The notes under the pieces: generated by a model
The model's input: only the letters and a program-made list of their open reading frames with translations
Told to the model about the DNA's origin: nothing
Databases searched by the model: none
Assembly (NCBI RefSeq): GCF_026898095.1
Contig: NZ_CP114015.1
Location: 1,302,001 to 1,366,000, forward strand
Source: Arthrobacter sp. ATA002
GTDB taxonomy: Bacteria; Actinomycetota; Actinomycetes; Actinomycetales; Micrococcaceae
Length of the DNA stretch: 64,000 nt
Reading direction: 5' to 3'
Shown here: positions 37,000 through 45,678 of the stretch, piece after piece
How positions within the stretch are numbered: position 1 is the first letter of the stretch
Layout of the letters: each line of letters begins with the position of its first letter
Program-made: the position numbers and the translations under genes

Positions 37000-38228
37000 T
37001 CTACCTCGATGCGGCCGCCACCGCCCCGCCCCGGCGTGAGGTGCTCGAGGCCATGTGGCCCCATTTGACGGGCGGCTTCGGCAATCCCTCCAGCCGCCAT
37101 GCCGCCGGGGAAGCCGCGGCCCGGGCACTCGAGGAGGCCCGCGCCGCAGCGGCGGGGGTGCTGGGGTGCGGGCCGGGCGAGATCATCTTCACCTCCGGCG
37201 GCACCGAAGCGAACAACCTCGCGGTAAAGGGACTGGCCCTGGCCGGGCTGGACCGGAGGGCCGGGGCCGCCGGGAACGGATCCGGTGTTCCTCCGGCTGC
37301 CGCCGGCCGGTCCGGACCGTGCGGAACCGGCCGCCCTCCGCACGTGGTGGCCACCGCCGTCGAACATCCCGCGGTGCTGGAATCGCTGGACTATCTGCGA
37401 CGCCGGCACGGCTTCACCGTGAAGCTGCTTGCGGTTGATGCCGCGGGGCGGGTGGATCCCGCGGAGGCCGCCGCGGCCCTGACCCCCGAAACCGTGCTGT
37501 GCACCGTGATGTACGCGAACAACGAGGTGGGCACGGTCCAGCCCATCCGCGAGATTGCCGCACACTGCCGCGCAGCCTCGGTGCCGTTCCACACGGACGC
37601 CGTCCAGGCGGGCGGCTGGCTGGAGCTGGACGTCACGGACCTGGGTGTTGACGCCATCAGCCTGTCCGGGCACAAGCTCGGCACGCCCAAGGGCACCGGG
37701 CTGCTGTACCTGCGCGGAACCCGGGTTTTGGAACCGCACATGCACGGCGGCGGCCAGGAACGGGGGCGGAGATCCGGCACGGAAAACGTCGCGGGCGCGG
37801 TGGGGATGGCAACGGCACTGGTGCTGGCCGCGGCGGAACGCGAAGACAGCGCCCGCCGTGCGGAGGTACTGCGGAACCGGCTGATCGGCGCGGTCCTGGG
37901 CAGGGTTCCCGGCGCCCGCCTGACCGGACACTGGACCGGGCGGCTGCCCGGCCACGCATCATTTTGTTTTCCGGGAACCTCGGGCGAAGCAGTGCTGCTG
38001 GAACTGGAGCGGGCCGGAGTGCTGTGTTCCAGCGGGTCGGCCTGTGCAGCCGGGGCCGACGAACCCTCCGCCGTACTGACCGCCATGGGCCTGGACCGGG
38101 AAACGGCGCAGACCGCCGTACGGTTCACCTTTACCGCAGCCGTGACAGAATCCGAGATCGACACCGCCGCCGCGGCAGCGGCGGCAGCCGTTGCCGCAGT
38201 GGAGCGTTTGGGCGGCCGGCGAACCTGA
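36996..38228 (+). CDS. Cysteine desulfurase (NifS/IscS-like) of the NAD operon
   Basis: 410 residues from GTG 36996. A PLP enzyme: IYLDAAATAPPRREVLEAM, FTSGGTEANNLAVKG, HTDAVQAGG, SLSGHKLGTPKG (PLP Lys, about residue 228) and VLCSSGSACAAG (catalytic Cys, about 343). An insert rich in Gly/Ala near residues 85-110 lengthens it slightly. In other bacteria a nifS-like gene beside nadABC supplies sulfur for the NadA cluster; the overlap with nadC supports that here. Confidence 0.92.
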   Translation: MIYLDAAATAPPRREVLEAMWPHLTGGFGNPSSRHAAGEAAARALEEARAAAAGVLGCGPGEIIFTSGGTEANNLAVKGLALAGLDRRAGAAGNGSGVPPAAAGRSGPCGTGRPPHVVATAVEHPAVLESLDYLRRRHGFTVKLLAVDAAGRVDPAEAAAALTPETVLCTVMYANNEVGTVQPIREIAAHCRAASVPFHTDAVQAGGWLELDVTDLGVDAISLSGHKLGTPKGTGLLYLRGTRVLEPHMHGGGQERGRRSGTENVAGAVGMATALVLAAAEREDSARRAEVLRNRLIGAVLGRVPGARLTGHWTGRLPGHASFCFPGTSGEAVLLELERAGVLCSSGSACAAGADEPSAVLTAMGLDRETAQTAVRFTFTAAVTESEIDTAAAAAAAAVAAVERLGGRRT

Positions 38229-38249
38229 CGCCGGCGTGATGTCCCCCGT

Positions 38250-38255
38250 TACACT
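38250..38255 (+). promoter_or_regulatory. -10 box (TACACT) before the M20 peptidase
   Basis: TACACT is 7 nt before ATG 38263, separated by CGGGGGC, again with leaderless spacing. Confidence 0.45.
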
Positions 38256-38262
38256 CGGGGGC

Positions 38263-39690
38263 ATGAATCAGCAGACCCCCGGTCCGGAGCCCGCCGCCGC
38301 GGCTCTGGACGCCGGATCGGCAGCCGCTCCGAAACTCGCCCGCCTCATCAGGTACCGGACCGTGTCCTCCCGGGAGCCGCAGGACATTGACATCGGAGAG
38401 TTCGACGCCTTCATCCGGGCGCTGCCCGAGCTGTTTCCGCTGGTTCACCGGCACCTGGGGCTGGAGCGGGTCAACGGGTACGGGCTGCTCTATCACTGGA
38501 CCGGGAAGCCCGGACCGCGGGATGCAGCCACCGGAGCCGTGGAGGCCGGCGCCGGTGGCGCCGGAGGTCCGCTGGTCCTGATGGCCCACTACGACGTCGT
38601 GCCCGCGGCCCGCCCGGAAACGTGGGAGCATCCGCCCTTCTCCGGAGAAATATCGGACGGCGTGATCCATGGCCGGGGAGCCCTCGACGACAAGGGTTCC
38701 CTGGCCGCGGTCCTGCAGGCCGTGGAGCTGCTGCTGGCAGAGGACTTCCAGCCCGCCCGGGACGTGTACCTCTCCTTTGGGAACAACGAGGAGGTTTCCG
38801 GAGTCACAGCGGGGGTAACGGCCGCACTGCTCGAAGGCAGGGATATTCGGCCGTGGATGGTGCTCGATGAAGGCGGGGCCGTGGCGACACAGGCCTTTCC
38901 CTTCGTGGACGGCCCCGTCGCCGTGGTGGGCGTGACGGAAAAGGGCGTCCTTGACGTGGAGCTCGCCACCGAAGACCCCGGCGGACACGCGTCCACGCCG
39001 CACCGCCGCGGGGCCACCGCCCGTCTGGCGCGGGCTGTCGTCCGGCTCGACGACAACCCGCTGCCGGCAGCCCTGCCCGCACCGACGGTTGAAATGTTCG
39101 GCCGTCTGGCGCCCGCCGCCCGTTTTCCGGCTGGCCTGGTCTTCGGCAAGCCGGGGGTCTTCCGAAAACCGCTCACCCGGATCCTGGCCCGCATGGGCGG
39201 GGAGTCCGAAGCGCTGACCCGCACCACGGTGGCGGTGACACAGCTTCAGGGCAGCAGCGCCGCGAATGTCCTGGCCTCCCGGGCCACGGCCAACGCCAAC
39301 ATCAGGGTGGCTGTGGGGGACACGGTGGAGGGGACATTGAAGCGGCTGAGACGGATCATCCGGGACCCGTCCGTCACCCTGCGTCTAGTGGAAGGCAACG
39401 AACCGTCGCCGGTCTCGGCAACGGACAATGAGCAGTTTGCGCTGCTGGCAGAGGCCATCGCGGCAGTCTTCCCGGACGCGGTTCCGGCGCCGTACGTCAT
39501 GCTGGGCGGCACCGACTCGCGGCGCTTCACCGGAATTTGCGACGCGGTGTACCGGTTTGCGCCGTTCCGGATGGACCGGCGGGCACGGGCCAGCATCCAT
39601 GCCGACAACGAGTGCCTCGGCATACAGGCCTTCGGGGAAGGGATCCTCTTCTACGGCCGGCTGCTGCGCGGCCTGCAGTCCGGGCAGTGA
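38263..39690 (+). CDS. M20 family metallopeptidase (carboxypeptidase/deacylase)
   Basis: 475 residues. Zinc and catalytic motifs: LMAHYDVVPA (H, D), GRGALDDKGSLAAVLQA (D), FGNNEEVSG (the paired Glu) and GGTDSRRF with a late His (RASIHADNE). The length and the HHRHLGLERVNGYGLLYHW-like opening match PM20D1/Gly-X carboxypeptidase relatives rather than short dipeptidases. The natural substrate is unknown; N-acyl amino acids or dipeptides are likely. Confidence 0.88.
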   Translation: MNQQTPGPEPAAAALDAGSAAAPKLARLIRYRTVSSREPQDIDIGEFDAFIRALPELFPLVHRHLGLERVNGYGLLYHWTGKPGPRDAATGAVEAGAGGAGGPLVLMAHYDVVPAARPETWEHPPFSGEISDGVIHGRGALDDKGSLAAVLQAVELLLAEDFQPARDVYLSFGNNEEVSGVTAGVTAALLEGRDIRPWMVLDEGGAVATQAFPFVDGPVAVVGVTEKGVLDVELATEDPGGHASTPHRRGATARLARAVVRLDDNPLPAALPAPTVEMFGRLAPAARFPAGLVFGKPGVFRKPLTRILARMGGESEALTRTTVAVTQLQGSSAANVLASRATANANIRVAVGDTVEGTLKRLRRIIRDPSVTLRLVEGNEPSPVSATDNEQFALLAEAIAAVFPDAVPAPYVMLGGTDSRRFTGICDAVYRFAPFRMDRRARASIHADNECLGIQAFGEGILFYGRLLRGLQSGQ

Positions 39691-39735
39691 GGGCACCGCT
39701 CCACTGTGCCCGGTCCGGTCAAGCGGGACTGACGG

Positions 39736-40646
39736 CTAGCCGAGTCCGTCGAACAGAACACCGGTGAGCTTCGTGCTGACCTCCCACAACCGCCGGGCCG
39801 TTGCCGCGTCGCGCGCCTGCGGGGCGGGGGCGACCGCAGCGGGCGTGCCGCGCAGCTGCCCGGGCCCGCCCGGACCGTAAAAATCCCCGCCCCGGACCCC
39901 GGGGGCCGTTGCGGCGTAGAGCGTGGGGAGCGCACCGTGTGCTCCGCTCTGGCCCAACAGGCGGAAGAACGCGCCGAGGACGTCCAGGGTGGCGGGGTGG
40001 TTCATGCCGGCGGTCAGGTTGGTGCTGGCAAACCCCGGATGGGCTGCGGCGGCCACCAGAGTTGAACCGGCGGTTTCCGCCCGGCGGTTCAACTCAAAGG
40101 TGAACAGCAGGTTGGCGAGTTTGCTCTGGTTGTACCGCGCCCAGGGCCGGTAGCTGCGTTCGGCGGCCAGGTCGTCGAAATCAATTCGTCCGCCGCGGTG
40201 CGCCAGGCTCGAGACAGTGACGACACGCGGAGCAGGGGCGGCGTTCAGCACCGGCAGCAGCAACCCGGTCAGGGCAAAGTGGCCCAGATGGTTCACCCCG
40301 AACTGGAGCTCGAAGCCGTCGGCGGTGGTGCTCTTCGGGGTGGCCATGACACCGGCATTGTTGATCAGCAGATCCACGGGGGCGTCCTGCGCGGCGGCAA
40401 AAGCCCGGACGGACTTCAGCGAGCCCAGGTCCAGCGGCCGCACCCGCACGCCGTCGTTCCCGGTTTCAGCCCGGATCCGGTCCCGGGCCGCCTCCCCGCG
40501 CCGTGCATCACGGCAGGCCAGCTCCACGCGTGCTCCCTGGCCGCCAACACGAGGGCCGTCTGCAGTCCAAGGCCGCTGTTGGCTCCCGTGACGACGGCGG
40601 TTTTGCCGCTTTGGTCGGGTATGTCATCGGCGCTGTAGGTCCCCAC
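39736..40646 (-). CDS. Short-chain dehydrogenase/reductase, one frameshift
   Basis: NAD(P)-dependent oxidoreductase, 303 residues when repaired. The N-terminal TGANSGLGLQTALVLA (cofactor motif TGxxxGxG) is in one frame, and the rest (LLINNAGVM, GVNHLGHFALTG, VVTVSSLAH and YNQSKLAN, with Ser, Tyr and Lys) in another. Adding one base at CCC 40535-40537 gives LAARGARVELACRD. GTG 40646 has GGGAG upstream. It resembles retinol dehydrogenase/WW-domain oxidoreductase-type SDRs. It lies 55 bp after the marR gene and probably belongs to the same transcript. Confidence 0.87.
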
Positions 40647-40701
40647 TGCTGGCTCCCGCCGTCGTCCGGATGCGTGCCTCCGGGAACTCCGGAGGCCGCT
40701 G

Positions 40702-41169
40702 CTACTCCGCGCTGGCCGCCAAACTGGCCAGCACCTTGTCGGTGAGGGACTGGAGCTGGACCAGTTCCTCGTTGCTAAGTGCCGGCGAGAGCAGTTCGTA
40801 AATGCCCTGGACATGGGCCCGGCCCAGCCGGCGCTGCAGCTCCCGGCCGGCGTCGGTCAGCGCCAGCTCGACGCCGCGCTGGTCGTTCTCGGCCGGGCGG
40901 CGCTGGACGAGCCCCTTGGCCTCCATCCGCTCCACCATCCGGCTGAGGCTGGGCTGGCTGATGAGGAGGTGCTCATTGAGCTCGTTCAGCCGGGACCATC
41001 CGGTGGGGCAGCGGGTGAGGTTGAACAGCACGTCGTACTCGCGCATGGTGAGCTCCTTGAAGGCCGGATCCTTCTGGAGCCGCCGCATGACACCCACCTG
41101 GACCCGAAAGAGGGACTCCCAGGTTTCGGCTGCCTGACGGACGGGGGCGCTGCTGGTATCCAGGGACAT
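40702..41169 (-). CDS. MarR family transcriptional regulator
   Basis: 155 residues with the winged-helix core LTMREYDVLFNLTRCPTGWSR, LNELNEHLLISQPSLSRMVERM and the wing AENDQRGVELALTDAG. It lies between the flavin monooxygenase-like gene (9 bp upstream) and the SDR. A palindromic site in front of the first of these is a good candidate for its operator. The ligand is unknown. Confidence 0.93.
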   Translation of the reverse strand: MSLDTSSAPVRQAAETWESLFRVQVGVMRRLQKDPAFKELTMREYDVLFNLTRCPTGWSRLNELNEHLLISQPSLSRMVERMEAKGLVQRRPAENDQRGVELALTDAGRELQRRLGRAHVQGIYELLSPALSNEELVQLQSLTDKVLASLAASAE

Positions 41170-41178
41170 GTCTCCAGC

Positions 41179-42288
41179 CTACTGAAGAGAAGGCACTGCA
41201 GAGGTACGTGACGCTGCGCTACGGGCGGCTGCCCGCGCGGCATGCGTAGGGCCTTCCGGCACGTCAGCCGGGCGGCGGGACTCGAATTCGCGGCGGAGTT
41301 CGGGCAGCACGTACTCGCCGAACAGGTCCAGCTGCTCCAGGACGGTCTTCAACGGCAGGCCGGCGTGGTCGATCAGGAACAGCTGGCGCTGGTAATCGCC
41401 GAAGTACTCCTGAAAGGACAGCGTCTTTTCAAGAACTTCCTGCGGGCTGCCGACAGTCAGCGGAGTCTGGGCCGTGAAGTCCTCCATGGAGGGGCCGTGG
41501 CCGTACACGGGAGCGTTGTCAAAGTACGGGCGGAACTCATTGACGGCGTCCTGGGAGTTTTTCCGCATGAAGAACTGCCCGCCCAGGCCCACTATTGCCT
41601 GGTCCGCGCGGCCGTGGCCGTAGTGCTCGTAGCGTTCGCGGTACAGGCTGATGAGCTGCATGTAGTGCTCCTTCGGCCAGAAGATGTTGTTGGCGAAGAA
41701 GCCGTCACCGAAGTAGGCGGCAATTTCCGCGACCTGCGGCGTGCGGATGGATCCGTGCCACACAAAGGGGGCAACGCCGTCGAGCGGGCGCGGGGTGGCG
41801 GTGAAGTTGCGCAGCGGAGTGCGGAACTTCCCTTCCCAGGTCACCGTCTCGTTGTCCCAGAGCTGGCGCAGCAGGTTGTAGTTCTCCACCGTCAGCTCCA
41901 CCGAGTCCTGCATGTTCTTGCCGAACCACGGGTACACGGGGGCGGTGTTGCCGCGGCCCAGGACCAGGTCCACCCGGCCGTCGGCGAGGTGCTGGAGCAT
42001 GGCGAAATCCTCGGCGATCTTCACCGGGTCATTGGTGGTGATCAGCGTGGTGGCGGTGGAGAGGATGATCCGCTCCGTTTGCGCGGCGATGTAGCCCAGC
42101 AGGGTGGTGGGGGAGGAGGCATAAAACGGCGGATTGTGGTGCTCGCCGGTGGCGTACACATCCATGCCGATTTCTTCGACCTTCTTCGCGATGGCGACGG
42201 CGGCCTTGATCCGTTCGCCCTCGGTGGGAATTCGCCCGGTGACGGGGTCGCGGGTGATGTCGCTGACGCTGAATACGCCGATCTGCAT
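41179..42288 (-). CDS. LLM class flavin-dependent oxidoreductase
   Basis: 369 residues from ATG 42288, with GGAGG 6 nt upstream; an ATG four codons earlier is part of that site. A luciferase-like TIM-barrel: YATGEHHNPPFYASSP, TLITTNDPVKIAEDFAMLQHLADGRVD and VLGRGNTAPVYPW with the flavin-binding region. It uses reduced FMN (or F420). The C-terminal 35 residues are an Ala/Arg-rich tail. First gene after the RND pump and probably controlled by the MarR protein encoded next. Confidence 0.92.
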   Translation of the reverse strand: MQIGVFSVSDITRDPVTGRIPTEGERIKAAVAIAKKVEEIGMDVYATGEHHNPPFYASSPTTLLGYIAAQTERIILSTATTLITTNDPVKIAEDFAMLQHLADGRVDLVLGRGNTAPVYPWFGKNMQDSVELTVENYNLLRQLWDNETVTWEGKFRTPLRNFTATPRPLDGVAPFVWHGSIRTPQVAEIAAYFGDGFFANNIFWPKEHYMQLISLYRERYEHYGHGRADQAIVGLGGQFFMRKNSQDAVNEFRPYFDNAPVYGHGPSMEDFTAQTPLTVGSPQEVLEKTLSFQEYFGDYQRQLFLIDHAGLPLKTVLEQLDLFGEYVLPELRREFESRRPADVPEGPTHAARAAARSAASRTSAVPSLQ

Positions 42289-42312
42289 GGTGTCCTCCAA
42301 AGTGGCTGGTAC

Positions 42313-45300
42313 CTACAAGTATATGCATTTGCATCTACATAGTGCGACAACGGTGCTTAGCCGTGAATCATTCCCGGCCCGGTCAAACGCCGGCAGCCCG
42401 GTCCGCGGTGTGATTTGCGGAGTGCCGGCGCCGTCCGGCCCGCTTCTCCCGGAGCCTTCCACCAGCCGGTACAGGACCGGGACCAGGATCAGGGTGAGGA
42501 TGGTGGAAGAAACCAGCCCGCCAATCACCACGATGGCCAGCGGCCGGGAAATGAACCCGCCCTCCCCGGTCACTCCCAGCGCCATGGGCGTGAGGGCGAA
42601 AACGGTGGCCAGCGCCGTCATCAGGATGGGCCGCAGCCGCTGCCGGGCACCGCGCATGATGGCGTCGGCCACGTTCATCCCCGGCTGGCCGTCGTGCGGA
42701 CGCCGGTACTGGTTGATCAGGTCCACCAGCACGATGGCGTTGGTCACCACAATGCCCACCAGCATCAGCATGCCCACCAGGGACGGCAGTCCCAGCGGCA
42801 CGCCGGTGACCAGCAGCAGCAGGATGGCTCCGGTCGCCGCGAAGGGAACGGACACCAGCAGGATCAGCGGCTGGACCAGGGACTTGAAGGTCGCCACCAT
42901 AATCACGTAGACAATGGCGATCGCTGCGAGCAGGGCCAGACCCAGCTGAGTGAAGGACTCGTTCTGCTGCGTGGCGGCACCCGAGAGCGTGGCGGTGACG
43001 CTGGCTGGCAGCTCCAGCTCCGCGAGCTCGTTCTGGACCTCCGTAATGGCCGCGCCTAGGTTGTCATCCGCGGGGGAGACGGAGACGACGGCGGTGCGCT
43101 CGCCGCCGGAGGACGAGATCGACGTCGGGACATCCACTTCCTCCACGGTGGCCAGCGAACTGAGCGGCACCGTCCCGGAGCCGGCCGGCACGGGCACCGC
43201 GCTGAGCTGTTCAACGCTCGTCACGGCAGTGCCTTCACCAATGAGGACCGGGAAATCATCCGTGCCGATCCGGATGGTCCCGCCCGGCAGCGGACTGAGG
43301 GTGGAGGCCACCAGTCCGGCGATTTGCTGCTCGTTCAGACCGGCTTCCACGGCCCTGGCCCGGTCAATCGACACCTGCACCACGGGGGAGGACGAGGAGA
43401 GGTTGCTGGTTACTTCGCCGGCTGACGACAGCGCGGACATGGCCTCGACCAGCTGGTCGGAGGCCGGCTGCAAATCAGTGGGATCTCCGGCGGACAGGCT
43501 GATGTCCACCGTGTTGGAGGTGCCGAAGCCGCCGCCGGTGGTGCCCAGCGTGACGGTGCCGGCGTCGTCGTCCAGGTTGTCCAGTTCATCGCTCACGGTT
43601 TCCCGCAGCGCCACCTGATCCACGCCGGGCTCCGTGATCACGGTGAAGGACGCCACCGCGGACCCGCCCGCGGTGAAGGCGGCGAAGCCGGAGCTTGAGG
43701 TGCCCATGGTCACCTGGACGTCCTTGACGCCCTCGGTGCCGCCGAGCACCTCCTCCACCTCTTCGGCCGCCGCCGACGTGGTTTCCAGCGAGGTGCCCGG
43801 CGGCAGCTCCTGCCGCACGCTGAAGGTGTTCTGCCCGGTGTCTCCGAGCAGGTTGGTCTGCAGCAGCGGGGTCATGGCCGCGGTGCCGACCAGGACCACG
43901 AGTCCGGCGGCAACGGTATAGGCGGGGTGCCGCTGCGTGGTGCGCAGGATCGGCAGGTAGCCGCGCTGCAGGAGGGTCCGGGATTCCCGGGCTTCCACTT
44001 CGGCCCGGTAGGCGGCGGGATCGGCGACCGGCTGGGAGGACTTCAGGAACCAGTACGCCAGCACGGGCACGATGGTCAGGGAGACCAGCAGCGAAGCCAG
44101 CAGCGCCAGGGAGGTGGTGATGGCAAACGGCCGGAAGAGTTCACCGGAGAGCCCGCCCACAAAGGCAATCGGTGCAAACACGGCCACGGTGGTGAGCGTG
44201 GAGGCGGTGATGGCGCCGGCCACCTCGCGCACCGCGGTCAGGATGGCCGTCCGCTTGTCCGTGCCGTAGCCCAGATGCCGCTTAATGTTCTCGATCACCA
44301 CGATGGAGTCGTCCACCACGCGGCCGATCGCGATGGTGAGGGCGCCCAGGGTCAGGATGTTCAGCGAATATCCGAAGGCCAGCAGGCCAATGAAGGTGAC
44401 GAGCAGGGACAGCGGAATGGAAACGGCGGTCACCAGGGTGGAGCGGACCGACAGCAGAAAGACCAGGATCACCAGGACGGCGAAGCCGAGACCCAGGATG
44501 CCCTCCGTGGTTAGGTTGGAAATGGACTCTTCGATGAAGGGTGCCTGGTCGAAGACCACGGTGAACGTGGCCCCGTTGCCCAGTTCATCCTGCAGCGACG
44601 GCAGCAAATCCAGGACCTCGTGCGAGATGCCCACCGTATCGCCCGCGGGGGTCTTCGTGATGGATACGGCCAGCGTGGGTTCGCCGTTGGTGCGCGTGAT
44701 CGACGTGTTTTGGTCCTCCGTGATGTCCACGGAGGCGACGTCGCCGATGGTCACCGGCGCGTCGTCGTCCCCGCGCCCGGAATCCTGTGCGGACTCGAGC
44801 GGCAGCGCCTCGATTTTCTCCAGGCTGTCCAGCGGGCTGCCAACCTGGATCGGCAGGGACCGAGTCTCTTCGGTAACCGTGCCGGCCGGCACCAGGGCGC
44901 CGCTGTTTTCCAGGGCCCCGGAAATCGCCGACGGCGCAACGCCCAGGGCGGCCAGCGCGGCCTGGTCGGGAAGGATGGCAATGCTCCGGCTGGCCCCGCC
45001 GGTGACCTCGGCGGTGCGGACGCCTTCGATTTTCTGCAGGCGCGGAACCGTCAGCCGCTGCAGCTCGGTGTTGAGCTCGGCCAGTGGCTGGTCGGAGGAT
45101 ACGGCCAGGTACACGACGGGAAAGTCGCTGATGCTGCCGGCCAGGGATTGCGGATTGGTGTCCTCGGGCAGCAGCTGCCGGGCGTTGGAGATGGCCCGGT
45201 CCACCTGGCCCCGGGCACGGTCCAGGTCGGTGCCGTAGGCGAAGGTCAGGTTGATGGTGGAGATCGAGGACCGTGAGGTGGCGGAGGAGGATTCCAGGCC

Positions 45301-45528
45301 CTCGACGGCGGTTAACGCGCCTTCCAGCGGTTCGCTGACCTGCTTGTCCACCACTTCCGGTGATGCGCCGGGCAGGGCTGTGATCACGGTGATCTGCGGA
45401 AACTCCAGCGACGGGATGAGCTCCTGCTTCAGGGAACCCATGGAGATCACGCCGAAGACAGCGATGAACACCGTGATCAGGGCGATGAGCGCCCGGTTGG
45501 AGAGCGAGAACTTAGCCAAACGGTCCAT
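42313..45528 (-). CDS. AcrB-type RND efflux permease
   Basis: 1071 residues from ATG 45528. Twelve membrane helices with two large extracytoplasmic domains. N-terminal FSLSNRALIALITVFIAVFGV, the porter domain FPQITVITALPGASPEVVD, and helix 4 GRVVDDSIVVIENIKRHL with the proton-relay Asp pair mark the HAE/AcrB class, as in SwrC of Bacillus. There is no membrane-fusion protein or outer channel gene nearby, as expected in a Gram-positive. The last 15 codons overlap a palindrome that seems to be the operator of the next gene. The substrate is unknown. Confidence 0.93.
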   Translation of the reverse strand: MDRLAKFSLSNRALIALITVFIAVFGVISMGSLKQELIPSLEFPQITVITALPGASPEVVDKQVSEPLEGALTAVEGLESSSATSRSSISTINLTFAYGTDLDRARGQVDRAISNARQLLPEDTNPQSLAGSISDFPVVYLAVSSDQPLAELNTELQRLTVPRLQKIEGVRTAEVTGGASRSIAILPDQAALAALGVAPSAISGALENSGALVPAGTVTEETRSLPIQVGSPLDSLEKIEALPLESAQDSGRGDDDAPVTIGDVASVDITEDQNTSITRTNGEPTLAVSITKTPAGDTVGISHEVLDLLPSLQDELGNGATFTVVFDQAPFIEESISNLTTEGILGLGFAVLVILVFLLSVRSTLVTAVSIPLSLLVTFIGLLAFGYSLNILTLGALTIAIGRVVDDSIVVIENIKRHLGYGTDKRTAILTAVREVAGAITASTLTTVAVFAPIAFVGGLSGELFRPFAITTSLALLASLLVSLTIVPVLAYWFLKSSQPVADPAAYRAEVEARESRTLLQRGYLPILRTTQRHPAYTVAAGLVVLVGTAAMTPLLQTNLLGDTGQNTFSVRQELPPGTSLETTSAAAEEVEEVLGGTEGVKDVQVTMGTSSSGFAAFTAGGSAVASFTVITEPGVDQVALRETVSDELDNLDDDAGTVTLGTTGGGFGTSNTVDISLSAGDPTDLQPASDQLVEAMSALSSAGEVTSNLSSSSPVVQVSIDRARAVEAGLNEQQIAGLVASTLSPLPGGTIRIGTDDFPVLIGEGTAVTSVEQLSAVPVPAGSGTVPLSSLATVEEVDVPTSISSSGGERTAVVSVSPADDNLGAAITEVQNELAELELPASVTATLSGAATQQNESFTQLGLALLAAIAIVYVIMVATFKSLVQPLILLVSVPFAATGAILLLLVTGVPLGLPSLVGMLMLVGIVVTNAIVLVDLINQYRRPHDGQPGMNVADAIMRGARQRLRPILMTALATVFALTPMALGVTGEGGFISRPLAIVVIGGLVSSTILTLILVPVLYRLVEGSGRSGPDGAGTPQITPRTGLPAFDRAGNDSRLSTVVALCRCKCIYL
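42320..42337. promoter_or_regulatory. Candidate MarR operator
   Basis: TATATGCATTTGCATCTA: ATGCA-TT-TGCAT core, 7 of 9 positions paired. It is AT-rich, 32 nt before the LLM gene start, and within the 3' end of the RND coding region. Its size and symmetry fit a MarR dimer. Confidence 0.55.
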
Positions 45529-45606
45529 GAGCCTGCCTTCGGAAGGGCTGAACTGACGTAGATCGGCAAAACTCCGGAGCGCACGCGGTTCCGGCACTGA
45601 ACGTTC

Positions 45607-45645
45607 GTTGGACCGGGCCGGCCGGATGGGTCAACCCGGTCCAAC
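45607..45645. terminator. Hairpin between mqo and RND gene
   Basis: Perfect 11-bp arms, GTTGGACCGGG (45607-45617) and CCCGGTCCAAC (45635-45645). It lies just after the leftward mqo stop. The T tract is on the rightward side, so termination of mqo would be weak. Confidence 0.5.
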
Positions 45646-45678
45646 GGGAAAACTATTTTTTCTGGCAGTACCTGCGGG

